Below, in pieces: positions 43,298 to 53,372 of a stretch of DNA of 64,000 bases. Below the pieces are notes generated by a model. That model had not been told where the DNA came from. It saw only the letters and a program-made list of their open reading frames with translations, and searched no databases. The translations under genes and the position numbers were made by a program. Numbering within the stretch: the first letter of the stretch is position 1; each line of letters starts with the position of its first letter. This DNA is from Mucilaginibacter sp. (GTDB lineage Bacteria > Bacteroidota > Bacteroidia > Sphingobacteriales > Sphingobacteriaceae), in the NCBI GenBank assembly GCA_031292485.1, contig JARLHA010000047.1, positions 53,384 through 117,383 on the forward strand. Direction: 5' to 3'.

Positions 43298-45706
43298 TTA
43301 TTTATTTGTTTGAGCGCCAAAATTTGGCTTCACTTCAAAGGTAAAAGTTTGGCTGCCGGCGTCGCCGTTTTTAGTGATGCCCTGTATCACACCTATATAT
43401 TTCCCAGGCAGATCGGAACTGTAAAATGAAACATTTTTATTGCCGTCGGCACCGGTAGCCACAGAAGGCGACCAGTACAATGCAGCCCTGAAATCAGGTA
43501 TTCTGCTGTCCGCCTTCTGTTCGGTATCATATTCGGGCGCATAAAATTGCCGTTGCATTTGCAGCCCTTCGTAGTCGATAACTACTGCATGCGGGTCGAT
43601 CTCGGCACCGCCGAAGTCACCCTTGTAGCTTGTAAAGCTAAATATACCTTGTTCGGTAGAAGGACCCAGATAATAAGTATGGGGCACAACTTCAAGTTTG
43701 CGCAATTTAAGCGGATCAATGGTGAACACCTTGTTCATCTTAAAAAACGGAACGCCGTCGACCAGCACAAGCGGGTCGCTTTCGCTTAAAAAACCCATGC
43801 CATCAATTACTTTTATCCTGAACTGATCATGTGGGCGGCTAACATTTACCTCGCGGACGTATTCGCGCATGATTTCCTCAATGGTAGTAAACCGGGTATA
43901 ATTATCCAGCAAATACGTTTTGGTCGGTCCGCCGTAAAAAGCACTGCTATCGGCCCGCGGTTCGTTAAATTGCTTTAACAGGGGGGCATTATAAATGTTT
44001 TGCACCTGCATGGCCAGGCTCTGATCCTCAAAGCTTGTTTCCATAGCCGGGGTAATGTCAAGACGAGGCAAAGCTACTTTGGCAAATTGCTCCGAAAAAG
44101 GGCTCAATATATCAATATGGTAGTTGGTGTCGATTTCGGTATTCGTCTCCGCGATAATTTCCGACGGCCCGTAAAATGGTTTCATGTTAAAGGTTAAACG
44201 GCCCAGGGAATCGCTTCTTGACGCATATAACTGAACGCTTTTACCGGGTATGCCCAGGTATGCAAAAATACCGTTAGCCGGCTTTTGGGTTAACTGATTA
44301 TTGATCTTTGCGGTAACTATGGGGCCGTTAAACTCAGGTAAAAATGTAAATGAACGCGGTTTATTTTCGTACACCTCTTTCCAGGTGAAACTGCGCCAGC
44401 CTTGGGTGAGCATAAGGTTATCAGCTGCTTCCTGCGATGTGGCGTCGGCGCTATTGAAATAATATGCCGGGGATTCAATGGTACCCTTCAAATCGGAGCT
44501 TAACCATAAATAATTCAGGATGTTCATTTTATCGTCATACTGCAGAGCGTCGAGCCTGTAAACAGATACAGAAAGATCGGCAGCAGCAGGCGTTCCGTTT
44601 TGGGTTTTTGAATTGATGGCGATGTCGACTTTTTTACGGAGCCCATACCCGCCAACATTAGTTTCGGCGCTTAACATCAATTGCTTTTGCGGACGTTTAA
44701 AATAAAGCCTTTCGCAAACGGGGCTGCGCTCGCCATTGAAAATAGTGATTTGCGAAATGCCGTCGCCAAGTTTGCCTTTATCGATAGTAAAATTTGCTGT
44801 GCCGTTATCACAAACTGCTGTTTCAATCAGTTTTACTACATTCCTGGTTTGCGCAAAAAGGTAGAGGTTTTCTTTTGGTAGGTTTGAGTTTACCTTAACG
44901 GATAAGGTGCCCGACCCGTTATCAGTTAAAGTCACTACATACCCGTTTGCATAAATAACCGGCAACTTTTTTTGAATTTCTTTACCATCTATTTTTATCA
45001 CCGCATGGTAAACCCCGAGATTTTCTGGCTTAAAGGTAAAATGACCCAGGCCGAATTTAAGTGGGGCAAACCGCGCAACAGTGTCATTATTTTCGTTTAA
45101 AATAGCGCCTTTAAAGTTCAGGCCTTTGCCCCACTGGTCGGCTGCTTTAAAACCAATAACGCTTGCAAGGCCCTTTACAAGTTCGCCGCCTTCCGGAAAA
45201 AACTGTATATCGTATTCGGTTGTCTCTGTTTTAGCGATGGCCCCGGGACTTTTTAAAGGGTTGATGATGGTGATCTTTTTTGAGAAATAATAATCCGGAC
45301 TAAAATTCTTCATCCAATTGGTATAGGCCCTGAAAGTATAATTACCTGTTGGTACCGTTAAGGGGATAAATAGGGAGCCATCGCCCCCGTCGTCTTTCAT
45401 GGCTATTTTAGTTTGCAGCACCGGATTTTGGTTGATATCCAGCACCTCGACATATACCACCTTGCTGATGTTGAGCGGGCGCAGATAAATGCCGTCGACA
45501 TTATAAACTTTAAACCACAACAATTCCCCTGCGGTACACGAGTTTCTGTTGGTATGTACAAATAGCTTTTCCTGCAGCGAATTGGTATGGTAATCGTTGA
45601 AGTTTTTTTGAATAGGGGCCATTTCGGCGGGCACGGACTGCTGTGCCAGTGCGCTGCCTGCGACCAAACTTACCCATGCGGAAAAAATAATTGTTGCGTT
45701 CTTCAT
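43298..45706 (-). CDS. Large exported MG2/TonB-plug-like surface protein
   Basis: 802 residues with a signal peptide (MKNATIIFSAWVSLVAGSALAQ). LQEKLFVHTNRNSCTAGELLWFKVY and VPTGNYTFRAYTNWMKN are typical of Bacteroidota proteins with macroglobulin-like (MG2) beta-sandwiches. The region near 600-690 (TTIEEIMREYVREV ... PLVLVDGVPFF) resembles a TonB-receptor plug without a barrel. It closes an envelope operon headed by a TonB receptor and two DUF4249 lipoproteins. The molecular role is unknown; partnership with the receptor in substrate capture is inferred. Confidence 0.78.
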   Translation of the reverse strand: MKNATIIFSAWVSLVAGSALAQQSVPAEMAPIQKNFNDYHTNSLQEKLFVHTNRNSCTAGELLWFKVYNVDGIYLRPLNISKVVYVEVLDINQNPVLQTKIAMKDDGGDGSLFIPLTVPTGNYTFRAYTNWMKNFSPDYYFSKKITIINPLKSPGAIAKTETTEYDIQFFPEGGELVKGLASVIGFKAADQWGKGLNFKGAILNENNDTVARFAPLKFGLGHFTFKPENLGVYHAVIKIDGKEIQKKLPVIYANGYVVTLTDNGSGTLSVKVNSNLPKENLYLFAQTRNVVKLIETAVCDNGTANFTIDKGKLGDGISQITIFNGERSPVCERLYFKRPQKQLMLSAETNVGGYGLRKKVDIAINSKTQNGTPAAADLSVSVYRLDALQYDDKMNILNYLWLSSDLKGTIESPAYYFNSADATSQEAADNLMLTQGWRSFTWKEVYENKPRSFTFLPEFNGPIVTAKINNQLTQKPANGIFAYLGIPGKSVQLYASRSDSLGRLTFNMKPFYGPSEIIAETNTEIDTNYHIDILSPFSEQFAKVALPRLDITPAMETSFEDQSLAMQVQNIYNAPLLKQFNEPRADSSAFYGGPTKTYLLDNYTRFTTIEEIMREYVREVNVSRPHDQFRIKVIDGMGFLSESDPLVLVDGVPFFKMNKVFTIDPLKLRKLEVVPHTYYLGPSTEQGIFSFTSYKGDFGGAEIDPHAVVIDYEGLQMQRQFYAPEYDTEQKADSRIPDFRAALYWSPSVATGADGNKNVSFYSSDLPGKYIGVIQGITKNGDAGSQTFTFEVKPNFGAQTNK

Positions 45707-45739
45707 ATACGGTGCATTGCGGTTAATTATTCATTGTTT

Positions 45740-46918
45740 TCATTTCCAGAAAGACGGTTGTTTGTTGGTTCCCCTTATAGTGCAGTCGACGCAATAGGGA
45801 AATGCAGCTGTATAGCCATTGTTCGGGTAAAAGGCATCCACATAGTCAATGGGGATCATCACATCTGTATAAATAAACTCATTTACCTGATAAATTAATT
45901 GAGGTGGCCTGGAACCCGGTATGGTATAGATATAAACCAATGTATCAGCCGAGCAGCCGTTGAAAGGCAGATCGGCCTGCCATGCCGGTAAATTTGCGTT
46001 ATCAATAAAAATGCGTTGCTGTGTTACTGAACCCGCTGTTACAAATCCGATAACCGGCTCAGACGGGTTTGTTAAACAATGGATATTCCCGGTTAGCTCA
46101 GAGGGTTGCGCATCGAAAATGCCGCCTAACTGTTCGGTATTCTTTTTCAACAGAACAAAGTAGTTATAGGCGTCGGTTGTTAATGCATATTGTTTCACCC
46201 TTATACTGTACCTGATGTGTATTTTTTCGGAAGATGAAGGGATGGCGATAATGGGTTGCGCGCTGATGATATCCTGGGATAACTTGGCTGACGAACCCAA
46301 AACGATAGTGCTTGAGGTATCGCTAGCCCAGCATTGGTATATTTCTTTATCGGCCGGTCGCGGCGCAGTGGTGTCATGATTTACTTCCATATAGTGCGAA
46401 TTATATAGGGAGTGTATAATATAGGTCTCTGTGTAATCCCAGCGGTAATAATGGGTGTTATTGGCAGGGTCGTGGGTATTTACATTTATTTGCAAGCCCT
46501 TGGCTTGAATTACGTAATTAACTGTATCAATTGGCGGTGAATTCTTCACCGGTACAAAATCCGAAGCGTATTGCTTACCCTCGCTGGTCGTAATTTTCAG
46601 GCGGTAATTTTGCGTGGCTGACAAGCTTACCGGCGCCAAAACATAGGCGCCATTGCTGTTCGGCGCCAGGGTATAATGGTCGCCCTGCGAACCTTCAATG
46701 CTGACTGATGCATTTAACTCGGGTTTAGAGTTTGCCTTGCCCGAAATATTTACCGTCCTGGTGAGGGTGATCGTCGTGGTATCATCAGGTGCAATATTCC
46801 CGTTTACCACAAGATAGTTATTTGGGGCATTGGTTACCGACGAACTGATTTGCTTTTTACAGGCAAATGCAGTCGTCATTAGTACAGTTAAAAAAATGTA
46901 TTTCTGTTTCAATATCAT
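45740..46918 (-). CDS. DUF4249 lipoprotein (paralogue 2)
   Basis: 392 residues from ATG 46918 (an upstream TTG is less likely). Lipoprotein signal with Cys in TAFACKKQ. The body matches DUF4249, a Bacteroidota outer-membrane lipoprotein family of beta-rich structure usually encoded beside TonB receptors. It is a close tandem copy of the protein encoded 2 bp upstream (shared ISSSVTNAPNNYLVV, YYRWDYTETYIIHSLY, VDCTIRG..K.PSFWK). It probably works with the receptor at 48146. Confidence 0.88.
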   Translation of the reverse strand: MILKQKYIFLTVLMTTAFACKKQISSSVTNAPNNYLVVNGNIAPDDTTTITLTRTVNISGKANSKPELNASVSIEGSQGDHYTLAPNSNGAYVLAPVSLSATQNYRLKITTSEGKQYASDFVPVKNSPPIDTVNYVIQAKGLQINVNTHDPANNTHYYRWDYTETYIIHSLYNSHYMEVNHDTTAPRPADKEIYQCWASDTSSTIVLGSSAKLSQDIISAQPIIAIPSSSEKIHIRYSIRVKQYALTTDAYNYFVLLKKNTEQLGGIFDAQPSELTGNIHCLTNPSEPVIGFVTAGSVTQQRIFIDNANLPAWQADLPFNGCSADTLVYIYTIPGSRPPQLIYQVNEFIYTDVMIPIDYVDAFYPNNGYTAAFPYCVDCTIRGTNKQPSFWK

Positions 46919-46920
46919 TT

Positions 46921-48111
46921 CTATTTCCAAAATGCAGGTGGTTTATTAACGCCTCGTAATGTACAATCAACACATTGCGGGAATGCGCCCGTAAAGCCGC
47001 CAGTCGGATAGAGGCCCACAATATCAATCGGTATTTTTATCCCTCCGTAAATTTGGTCATACACTTCACGGGCGGCAGTGGAAATTAAAGGAGGCCCTAC
47101 TTTCGTTACAGTTATGCGAATATAAAGCAGCGTATCTGCAGAACATGCCGTATCTGGCTTTGATATAGCCCATCCCGGTAGGTCGTTGTGATCAATAAAT
47201 ATGCGTTTTTGCGTTGTCGTTCCTGCGGTTATGTAGCCTATTACCGGTTCTGCCGGGTTTGAAGTGCAGTGTATATTACCCCTTAAAGCAGATGGTTGCG
47301 CATCAAAAATACCTCCTAATTGTTCCGTATTTTTTTTTAGTAGTGTAAAATAGTTATAGGCATCGGCAGTTAATGCATATTGCTTAACCAATATACTATA
47401 ACGGATAAATCCTTTTTCGGCGTTAAATGGGATAGCAATTACCGCCTGATCGCTGATAATATCCTGCGATAGCTTTGCCGACGAACCTAAAACTATCGTG
47501 CTTGCAGTATCAGTTACCCAGCATTCATAAATTTGCTGATCGGCTGGTCGTATTGCTGTCGTATCGTGATTTACTGCCATGTAGTGAGAGTAATACATGG
47601 AGTGAATTATGTAAGTTTCGTTGTAATCCCACCTGTAATATTGGGTTTTATTGGCGGGGTCATGTGTGCTTACGTTAATCTGCAAGCCACTGTTTTTAAG
47701 GGTATAGTTTACCATGTCAATTGGAGGGGAGTTTTTAACCGATACAAAATCCGATACATACTGTTTGCCGTCACTTGTTGTGATTTTTAAGCGATAACTT
47801 TGTGCTGCCGATAGATTTAGCGGGGCGGATATATAGTTTCCGTTACCGGTTGCTGTTAACGGATAACTACCCCCCTGTGACCCTTCGATGGTTACGGAAG
47901 CATTGAACTCGGGCTTTGAATTTACCTGCCCTGATATATTTACTGTGCGGCTTAACGAAATTGTGGTAGTATCATTTGGCGTGATATTGCCGGTAACAAC
48001 AAGGTAATTATTGGGCGCGCTAATTACCGACGACCTGATTTGTTTTTTACAGTCCGTCATTATAAACACAGATAAAAGAAAAATCAAATAATATTTTTTT
48101 ATATTGCTCAT
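46921..48111 (-). CDS. DUF4249 lipoprotein (paralogue 1)
   Basis: 396 residues. The hydrophobic N-terminus ends in IMTDCKKQ; the Cys is the likely lipid site although Asp at -1 is unusual for a lipobox. DUF4249 body with conserved APNNYLVV, GQYVSDFVSVKNSPPID-like and VDCTLRGVNKPPAFWK segments. Tandem duplicate of the next gene. Encoded 34 bp after the TonB receptor and therefore probably its surface partner, comparable in position to SusD but unrelated in sequence. Confidence 0.87.
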   Translation of the reverse strand: MSNIKKYYLIFLLSVFIMTDCKKQIRSSVISAPNNYLVVTGNITPNDTTTISLSRTVNISGQVNSKPEFNASVTIEGSQGGSYPLTATGNGNYISAPLNLSAAQSYRLKITTSDGKQYVSDFVSVKNSPPIDMVNYTLKNSGLQINVSTHDPANKTQYYRWDYNETYIIHSMYYSHYMAVNHDTTAIRPADQQIYECWVTDTASTIVLGSSAKLSQDIISDQAVIAIPFNAEKGFIRYSILVKQYALTADAYNYFTLLKKNTEQLGGIFDAQPSALRGNIHCTSNPAEPVIGYITAGTTTQKRIFIDHNDLPGWAISKPDTACSADTLLYIRITVTKVGPPLISTAAREVYDQIYGGIKIPIDIVGLYPTGGFTGAFPQCVDCTLRGVNKPPAFWK

Positions 48112-48145
48112 ATAGCTTTTTCTCCCGGCAAATAACAGCTCACCA

Positions 48146-50917
48146 TTAAAACCTGATATTGTAATTTATAAACGGAATAGGCCTGGCAAATATGGAAAGC
48201 TGGTACTCATTAATAGCGCCGCCCTGTTCCTGGAAAAACGTCGAATATGCATTTTGTCTCCCGGTTAAATTGTAAACGCCTACGCTCCAAGAATTGTGGA
48301 AACGCTGGTTAACCTTAGCATTGCCGTCAATATTTAAGGAAAAATCGGACCTGAAATAATCCGGGATCCGGTAGGCATTTCTATCCGAATAAAATACCCT
48401 TTCTGATCCGTAGGCATAATATTTGGCAATCGGCAAGGTAATGGGCCGCCCTGTACTGTAGGTAACATCTAATGAGACACTATACCTGTGCGTAAAACGG
48501 TAATTGCCGGTAAAATTGAACGCATTAGGCTTATCGTAATTTGCGGGATAATAAGCACCGCCGTTGATCAATTCGCCTGCATTCGGATCGTTTTGACGTA
48601 AAAAGGTTCGCGAATAGGTATAGTTGACCCATCCGTTTAACTTGCCTGCCGTTTTTCGCAATGAAAACTCAATACCATAGGCTTTGCCCTGCGTGTTTAG
48701 CACATCCTGTTCAATATGCTGATTTAAAAGCAACGAGGCGCTGCTTTTATAATCAAGGTAATTATTGATGCGCTTATAATAAACTTCAACAGAGGCCTCA
48801 ATGGTATTAGCTTTCGCATTTTTATACAATCCGAGCGAAATCTGATCCCCGTACTGCGGTTTAATATTGGGGTCGCTTAGCTTATAAACGTCTATCGGAG
48901 AGATGGCAGTCGTATTTGAAAGTAAATGAATGTATTGCGCAAGCGTATTATACCCGGCTTTTATGGACAGGTCGTCGCTTAAATTATAGCGGGCCGATAT
49001 CCTTATTTCGGGGTGAGAATAGGTGTTGATGATTTTGCCTTTGCCATAGGTGGTGCTGTCGACAACATTGTTTGGCGACCGTGGCAGATTTGGGGCATAA
49101 TTATCGATAGTTTGCTGGCCAAGGTAATTGTAAACAGAAAATCTCATGCCGGCGCTTATCGTCAGGTCATCAGTCATGTCATATTTGTCACCAAGGTACA
49201 CCGCACTCTCCAACGCGTGTTCCGCCGGAACCACGTCAGGTACCACCAGCGAACCATTTCCGTAAGGCTCTTCATCCCCCGGATTCAATTGGTAAAAGAT
49301 GGAGCTGATACCGAAATCTATTGTGTTATTACCGTTCAGGTAATAGGTAAAGTCAGCCTTAAAATTGGTTTGGTTGATATTAAACTTCAGTTTATATCCG
49401 TCAACAGGGTTTTGGATACTTGATATATCATACTTATAACCGTCATACCCTGCGGTCAACACACCGAAAAACTTGTTGTTGAAGTTATGCTTCCATTTAA
49501 TATTTGCATTTTGGTTACTATAATTATAAGTGGTATCACTGTTTAACCTGAAATTGTCGTTGCTCAGGTAGCTGGTAATGTAGATATTGTTATTCTTGTT
49601 AATTTGGTGGCTTATATCAAGGTTAAGATCATAAAAGGAAGCATGACTGTGTTTATATTCGGCTGGCAGTAAACTCAATAGCCAATCCGAATAGCTGGTG
49701 CGTGCGCCGAAAATAAATGAAGTTTTATCTTTAATGATAGGGCCTTCAACATTCAGCCGGCTGGTCAACAGCCCGATGCCTGCTGAACCGGCAAAGCTTT
49801 TTTTATTGCCCTCCCGGTCTGTTACCTCCAGAACTGAAGATAGACGACCTCCAAATTTTTCGGGTATGCTATTTTTGTATAACTCAACATCCTTTACGAT
49901 GTCGGGATTAAATGCTGAAAAGAAACCAAAAAAGTGAGCTGGATTGTAAATAGTGGCATCATTCAGTAAGATAAGGTTTTGGTCGGCAGCCCCACCCCGG
50001 ACATTGAAGCCCGTAGTAGCCTCGCCTACCGACTGCACGCCAGGTAGCGTTAATACTACGCGTAAAACGTCAGTCTCTCCAAAAATTTGGGGAACCTGCT
50101 TAATGTTTTTAATGTCGAGCCGGTTAACACTGAGCTCTACGCCTCGAACATTGGCAACTTTGTCGGCAGATATTTTTACTTCTTTTAAACGGGTAACCTG
50201 GTCCTGTAATTCAATATTCAATTCGCCATCGGTGTATAGCATCAGCTGCCTGCGGGTATCTTTCATGCCGATCGCCCTAACGATTAACTGCTGCCGTCCG
50301 CGCGGTAGTGATAAGGTATAGTATCCAAATTTATCAGAAACCACGCCGGTTTTTGTGTTGGCGACAAAAATGCTGGCGCCGGCTATCACATCGCCCGATT
50401 TAATTTCCTTTACATAGCCCGAAATGGTGGCGTTGCCAGGTTTTACTTCATTTGTTTTTATACCGATTTCGTAAAGTTTGTTCTCGATAGTCGATTCTAT
50501 GGCAGGCTTGTTAACCGTGGCGGTCAGGTCGGTAACCGGCGCCGTATTATTTATAGTGACCTGGCCCGGTTTAGGTGTAAAATAGCCAGCGGCTACGAGG
50601 GGATGTATCTCCTTATCGCTGGTCAGAAAAACCCACAATTTTGCCGGAACAATGGTATAATGATAACCCGTATTGCGAAATGCAGCATTCAGGATTTCAT
50701 TCAGCGTTTTATCGCTTAGCTGCAGTGTAACTTTAAGGCTGTCAAACTGTGTACTGTTATAGTAAAAGTGATAGCCGGTTTTTAATTCCAGGTCTTTCAC
50801 AAATTGTTCAGTTCCGGCTTGTTGAAAATTTACACTAATAGGTTTTACCGGACTATTTTGCGCGGTTACAAGGCTGGCCGATAATAACATAATAATTAAG
50901 GTGTAAAATATCTTCAT
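48146..50917 (-). CDS. TonB-dependent receptor with STN and carboxypeptidase-like domains
   Basis: 923 residues. Signal peptide (LLSASLVTAQ), STN domain (about 25-100; VNFQQAGTEQFVKDLELKTGYHF), a CarboxypepD_reg-like domain (about 160-245; ISGYVKEIKSGDVIAGASIFV), a plug (about 255-365; VLTLPGVQSVGEATTGFNVRGG) and a 22-strand-type barrel to the C-terminal aromatic residue. STN domains usually talk to FecR-type anti-sigma factors, but no sigma/anti-sigma pair is adjacent. It has DUF4249 partners rather than SusD, so the ligand is probably not a typical SusCD glycan. Confidence 0.92.
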   Translation of the reverse strand: MKIFYTLIIMLLSASLVTAQNSPVKPISVNFQQAGTEQFVKDLELKTGYHFYYNSTQFDSLKVTLQLSDKTLNEILNAAFRNTGYHYTIVPAKLWVFLTSDKEIHPLVAAGYFTPKPGQVTINNTAPVTDLTATVNKPAIESTIENKLYEIGIKTNEVKPGNATISGYVKEIKSGDVIAGASIFVANTKTGVVSDKFGYYTLSLPRGRQQLIVRAIGMKDTRRQLMLYTDGELNIELQDQVTRLKEVKISADKVANVRGVELSVNRLDIKNIKQVPQIFGETDVLRVVLTLPGVQSVGEATTGFNVRGGAADQNLILLNDATIYNPAHFFGFFSAFNPDIVKDVELYKNSIPEKFGGRLSSVLEVTDREGNKKSFAGSAGIGLLTSRLNVEGPIIKDKTSFIFGARTSYSDWLLSLLPAEYKHSHASFYDLNLDISHQINKNNNIYITSYLSNDNFRLNSDTTYNYSNQNANIKWKHNFNNKFFGVLTAGYDGYKYDISSIQNPVDGYKLKFNINQTNFKADFTYYLNGNNTIDFGISSIFYQLNPGDEEPYGNGSLVVPDVVPAEHALESAVYLGDKYDMTDDLTISAGMRFSVYNYLGQQTIDNYAPNLPRSPNNVVDSTTYGKGKIINTYSHPEIRISARYNLSDDLSIKAGYNTLAQYIHLLSNTTAISPIDVYKLSDPNIKPQYGDQISLGLYKNAKANTIEASVEVYYKRINNYLDYKSSASLLLNQHIEQDVLNTQGKAYGIEFSLRKTAGKLNGWVNYTYSRTFLRQNDPNAGELINGGAYYPANYDKPNAFNFTGNYRFTHRYSVSLDVTYSTGRPITLPIAKYYAYGSERVFYSDRNAYRIPDYFRSDFSLNIDGNAKVNQRFHNSWSVGVYNLTGRQNAYSTFFQEQGGAINEYQLSIFARPIPFINYNIRF

Positions 50918-50918
50918 A

Positions 50919-51668
50919 TTATTTGGCTATTTGGTCATAGTAAGTCACAAGGTTGACCAAAGCCAAATCGTGAAGACTGTTAAATTTTATTTTATTATCC
51001 CTGATATACTGTTTGAGTTCCTTTTTCTTGTCTTTAAAAAAACCGAGCACTGCGCTCAGGCTGGCGTCGCCAATGCTGTAATATTTATCGCCTTTTTTAA
51101 TGTAGTATTCTTTATTGTCGTTAATGGGTACAAAAATGCGTTCCATGCCTGAGCCGCCGCGGCTGGTATTAATGGTTTTTTCCCATTTATTCAGCACTGC
51201 TGATCTCCCTCCATAAAGCTGCTCATAAAATCCCGCCTTTACGCCGCCGGAGTTATCCGAAATTCTGATAAAATGCCTGGTCATCAGGTCAAAACTTGCG
51301 ATTTTGTCGCTTACCAGCCGATAGGGTGAACTATGGTTATCTAACAGTACGATGAGGTGATCTGCATTAATATCGTAAAGCATAGGTACGTTTTGATAGG
51401 TTTCTCCGTCATAAGTTACCGAGCCGTTGCGCCAACCGGTAGCGTCCTCTAAAAAAGGGCTTCCTTTTATCCCCGGGTCATAGCTGCGGAAACTGTAGCC
51501 GTTGTATAGCCACGATTCTTCACCGATTGCCAGGTCAAAACGGTTGGCAAGGTTAAAAACAGATTGTTTATAAATTATACTGTCTGCGTCGGATTGCGCA
51601 GCTGCGGTTTTGAACGCGATAACCAAAGTGAAAAAGCAGCTGAATTTGACGAAGGCGTGTTTATTCAT
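50919..51668 (-). CDS. Exported hypothetical protein preceding the TonB receptor
   Basis: 249 residues with a signal peptide (FFTLVIAFKTAAAQ). I do not recognise a family; recurring aromatic and beta-type segments (NGSVTYDGETYQNVPMLYDINADHLIVLLD) suggest a beta-rich fold, and the C-terminal part (KKKELKQYIRDNKIKFNSLHDL) resembles small periplasmic proteins of Bacteroidota. Its stop lies 1 bp before the receptor's ATG, making it the first gene of the operon. Confidence 0.7.
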   Translation of the reverse strand: MNKHAFVKFSCFFTLVIAFKTAAAQSDADSIIYKQSVFNLANRFDLAIGEESWLYNGYSFRSYDPGIKGSPFLEDATGWRNGSVTYDGETYQNVPMLYDINADHLIVLLDNHSSPYRLVSDKIASFDLMTRHFIRISDNSGGVKAGFYEQLYGGRSAVLNKWEKTINTSRGGSGMERIFVPINDNKEYYIKKGDKYYSIGDASLSAVLGFFKDKKKELKQYIRDNKIKFNSLHDLALVNLVTYYDQIAK

Positions 51669-51889
51669 TTAGGTTAAGATTTTATTTTGTAAAATAAAAA
51701 AATATCCTTTAAAAAACAAATTAATTGCAATTTTGTGGCAAAAAAGGAGATTTTCGCTATAAAAAAGCGAAAAAAATTACTATTGGAGTGTGCCGGTTTT
51801 ATGTGATTACCGATATTTTAAGCCTTTAACCGGATAATCAAGATGACCCGCCAAATAGTTTATTTGAGTACCAACTGGATATTGTACCT

Positions 51890-52501
51890 TCAGTATGCTT
51901 TAATCCATTCGCCTTTTTCAAAATCATACTTTTTGATCACCCGGGCCGGATTGCCCACTGCAACACTATAAGGGGGAATACTTTTTGTAACAACAGAGCC
52001 ACCGGCAACAACACTGTGTTTGCCAATGGTAACGCCGGCAGTAATTACAGCGTTGGCGCCAATCCATACCTCATCTTCAACAATAATGGCGGCGGTGGTT
52101 ACTTTTTGCAGGCGGATGGGAATGGTAACATCGGTATAAGTGTGGTTCAATCCGCTTAATACAATATTTTGTGCTAAAATAACCTGGTTGCCAATAGTAA
52201 CCGGCCCTATTACAACACTGCCTAAACCGACGCGCGAGTCATCGCCTATCAGTACATCCCCTACGCCATTGTTAACCGTGCTAAAATCCTCAATAGTAGT
52301 GTTTGCGCCGAGTGAAAATTTATTAAAGGGGAATATATCTGCTCTGGCACTCCGGCGGATGGATGAGCCTTTACCGCGGTGATGTATAAATGGGGTCACA
52401 AACCACCGTACCCACCAGCGTGGGCGGGCATTACCGACGATCATTTTATGGGCTATTTTTTTTAACCTGGGGTTTGATTTTATTAATGATGATAGTCCCA
52501 T
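51890..52501 (-). CDS. Hexapeptide-repeat (left-handed beta-helix) acyltransferase
   Basis: 203 residues. Repeated [LIV]-G-x4 hexapeptides from about residue 70 (VLIGDDSRVGLGSVVIGPVTIGNQ; VWIGANAVITAGVTIGKHSVVAGGSVVTK) and the usual C-terminal AVGNPARVIKKY of maltose/galactoside O-acetyltransferase relatives (WcaF/VatD type). It probably acetylates a sugar or cell-surface glycan with acetyl-CoA. It stands alone about 9 kb upstream of the glycan locus, so its link to it is uncertain. Confidence 0.88.
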   Translation of the reverse strand: MGLSSLIKSNPRLKKIAHKMIVGNARPRWWVRWFVTPFIHHRGKGSSIRRSARADIFPFNKFSLGANTTIEDFSTVNNGVGDVLIGDDSRVGLGSVVIGPVTIGNQVILAQNIVLSGLNHTYTDVTIPIRLQKVTTAAIIVEDEVWIGANAVITAGVTIGKHSVVAGGSVVTKSIPPYSVAVGNPARVIKKYDFEKGEWIKAY

Positions 52502-52541
52502 AATGCTGGTAATATACCTTTTTCAATCCTCGCAGCCAAAC

Positions 52542-53324
52542 TTAACTAAATATTCTCTGGATGAAGATATTCAGTACTTCAACCATGATCAGGATGATGA
52601 TTACCCATTCCAGCCTGAAACTGGTGCGGTACTGCAGCAGGTCGCGGAAAAGTTCGTAGTTGTCTTTAATTATGCTTAAACCTTCCTGTATATTCCTGAA
52701 CCTTTCATTTAGATCAAAGGTGCGATTGAGATCATTATGGATCTTATTTAAATTCTCATCCTCCCAGGTTTCAGGCGGTGCGTCAAAAATGTACAGGTTC
52801 TCAGCGATACGATTTTTTAGCAGCAGCGTTTTCCCGATATACTTTTTCAGGTTTATCCCAGAAATGTTGAGGCTCCCTTTTGCCTCCAATATTTGTGTAT
52901 GGTAATTGGTTTCCTCAAGTAGTTTGGAAGTTTGTTCCTGGTAGTAATCAAGGGCCACTGATTGTGAAACATTCAGCATGATCAGGCGCAACACCTCAAT
53001 ATCTGATCCCATGATCTCGATGGAGTTGAAGCCTATTTTGTTTTTCGCGGAGTTAGTCTGGATTTTGAACTCCTCCTCTAAACTTTCATCAAATTTATTT
53101 TTGCAGAAGGGGTATATCAGCCTTAAAAATTCCGAGATCCTGATAGGATCATAATTCAGGAAACAAACAACGCCATATTTAAAAACATAGATGTATTGCC
53201 CCTCGTCGGTGATGTAAAACAATTCATCAGTGTCGCCAAAATATAACTCAGCCTTGAATGCAGATTTGAAGGTTTTTATATCAATGCTGTCAGCTATCTG
53301 GTAGGATAAAACTTGTACTAACAT
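52542..53324 (-). CDS. RMD1/YagE-family (DUF155) protein
   Basis: 260 residues. VYVFKYGVVCFLNYDPIRISEFL (about 45-70) and IMLNVSQSVALDYYQEQT match the DUF155/RMD1 pattern (..fs.G....W......... AQS..L...E). A coiled region follows (about 165-235) and a single C-terminal helix (VIIILIMVEVLNIFI) should anchor it in the membrane. Eukaryotic RMD1/RMND1 proteins are mitochondrial; bacterial members have no settled function. Confidence 0.8.
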   Translation of the reverse strand: MLVQVLSYQIADSIDIKTFKSAFKAELYFGDTDELFYITDEGQYIYVFKYGVVCFLNYDPIRISEFLRLIYPFCKNKFDESLEEEFKIQTNSAKNKIGFNSIEIMGSDIEVLRLIMLNVSQSVALDYYQEQTSKLLEETNYHTQILEAKGSLNISGINLKKYIGKTLLLKNRIAENLYIFDAPPETWEDENLNKIHNDLNRTFDLNERFRNIQEGLSIIKDNYELFRDLLQYRTSFRLEWVIIILIMVEVLNIFIQRIFS

Positions 53325-53372
53325 ATGTGATTATTTAGCATACATTAAAGATACATAAATCAGCGCGGTTTA

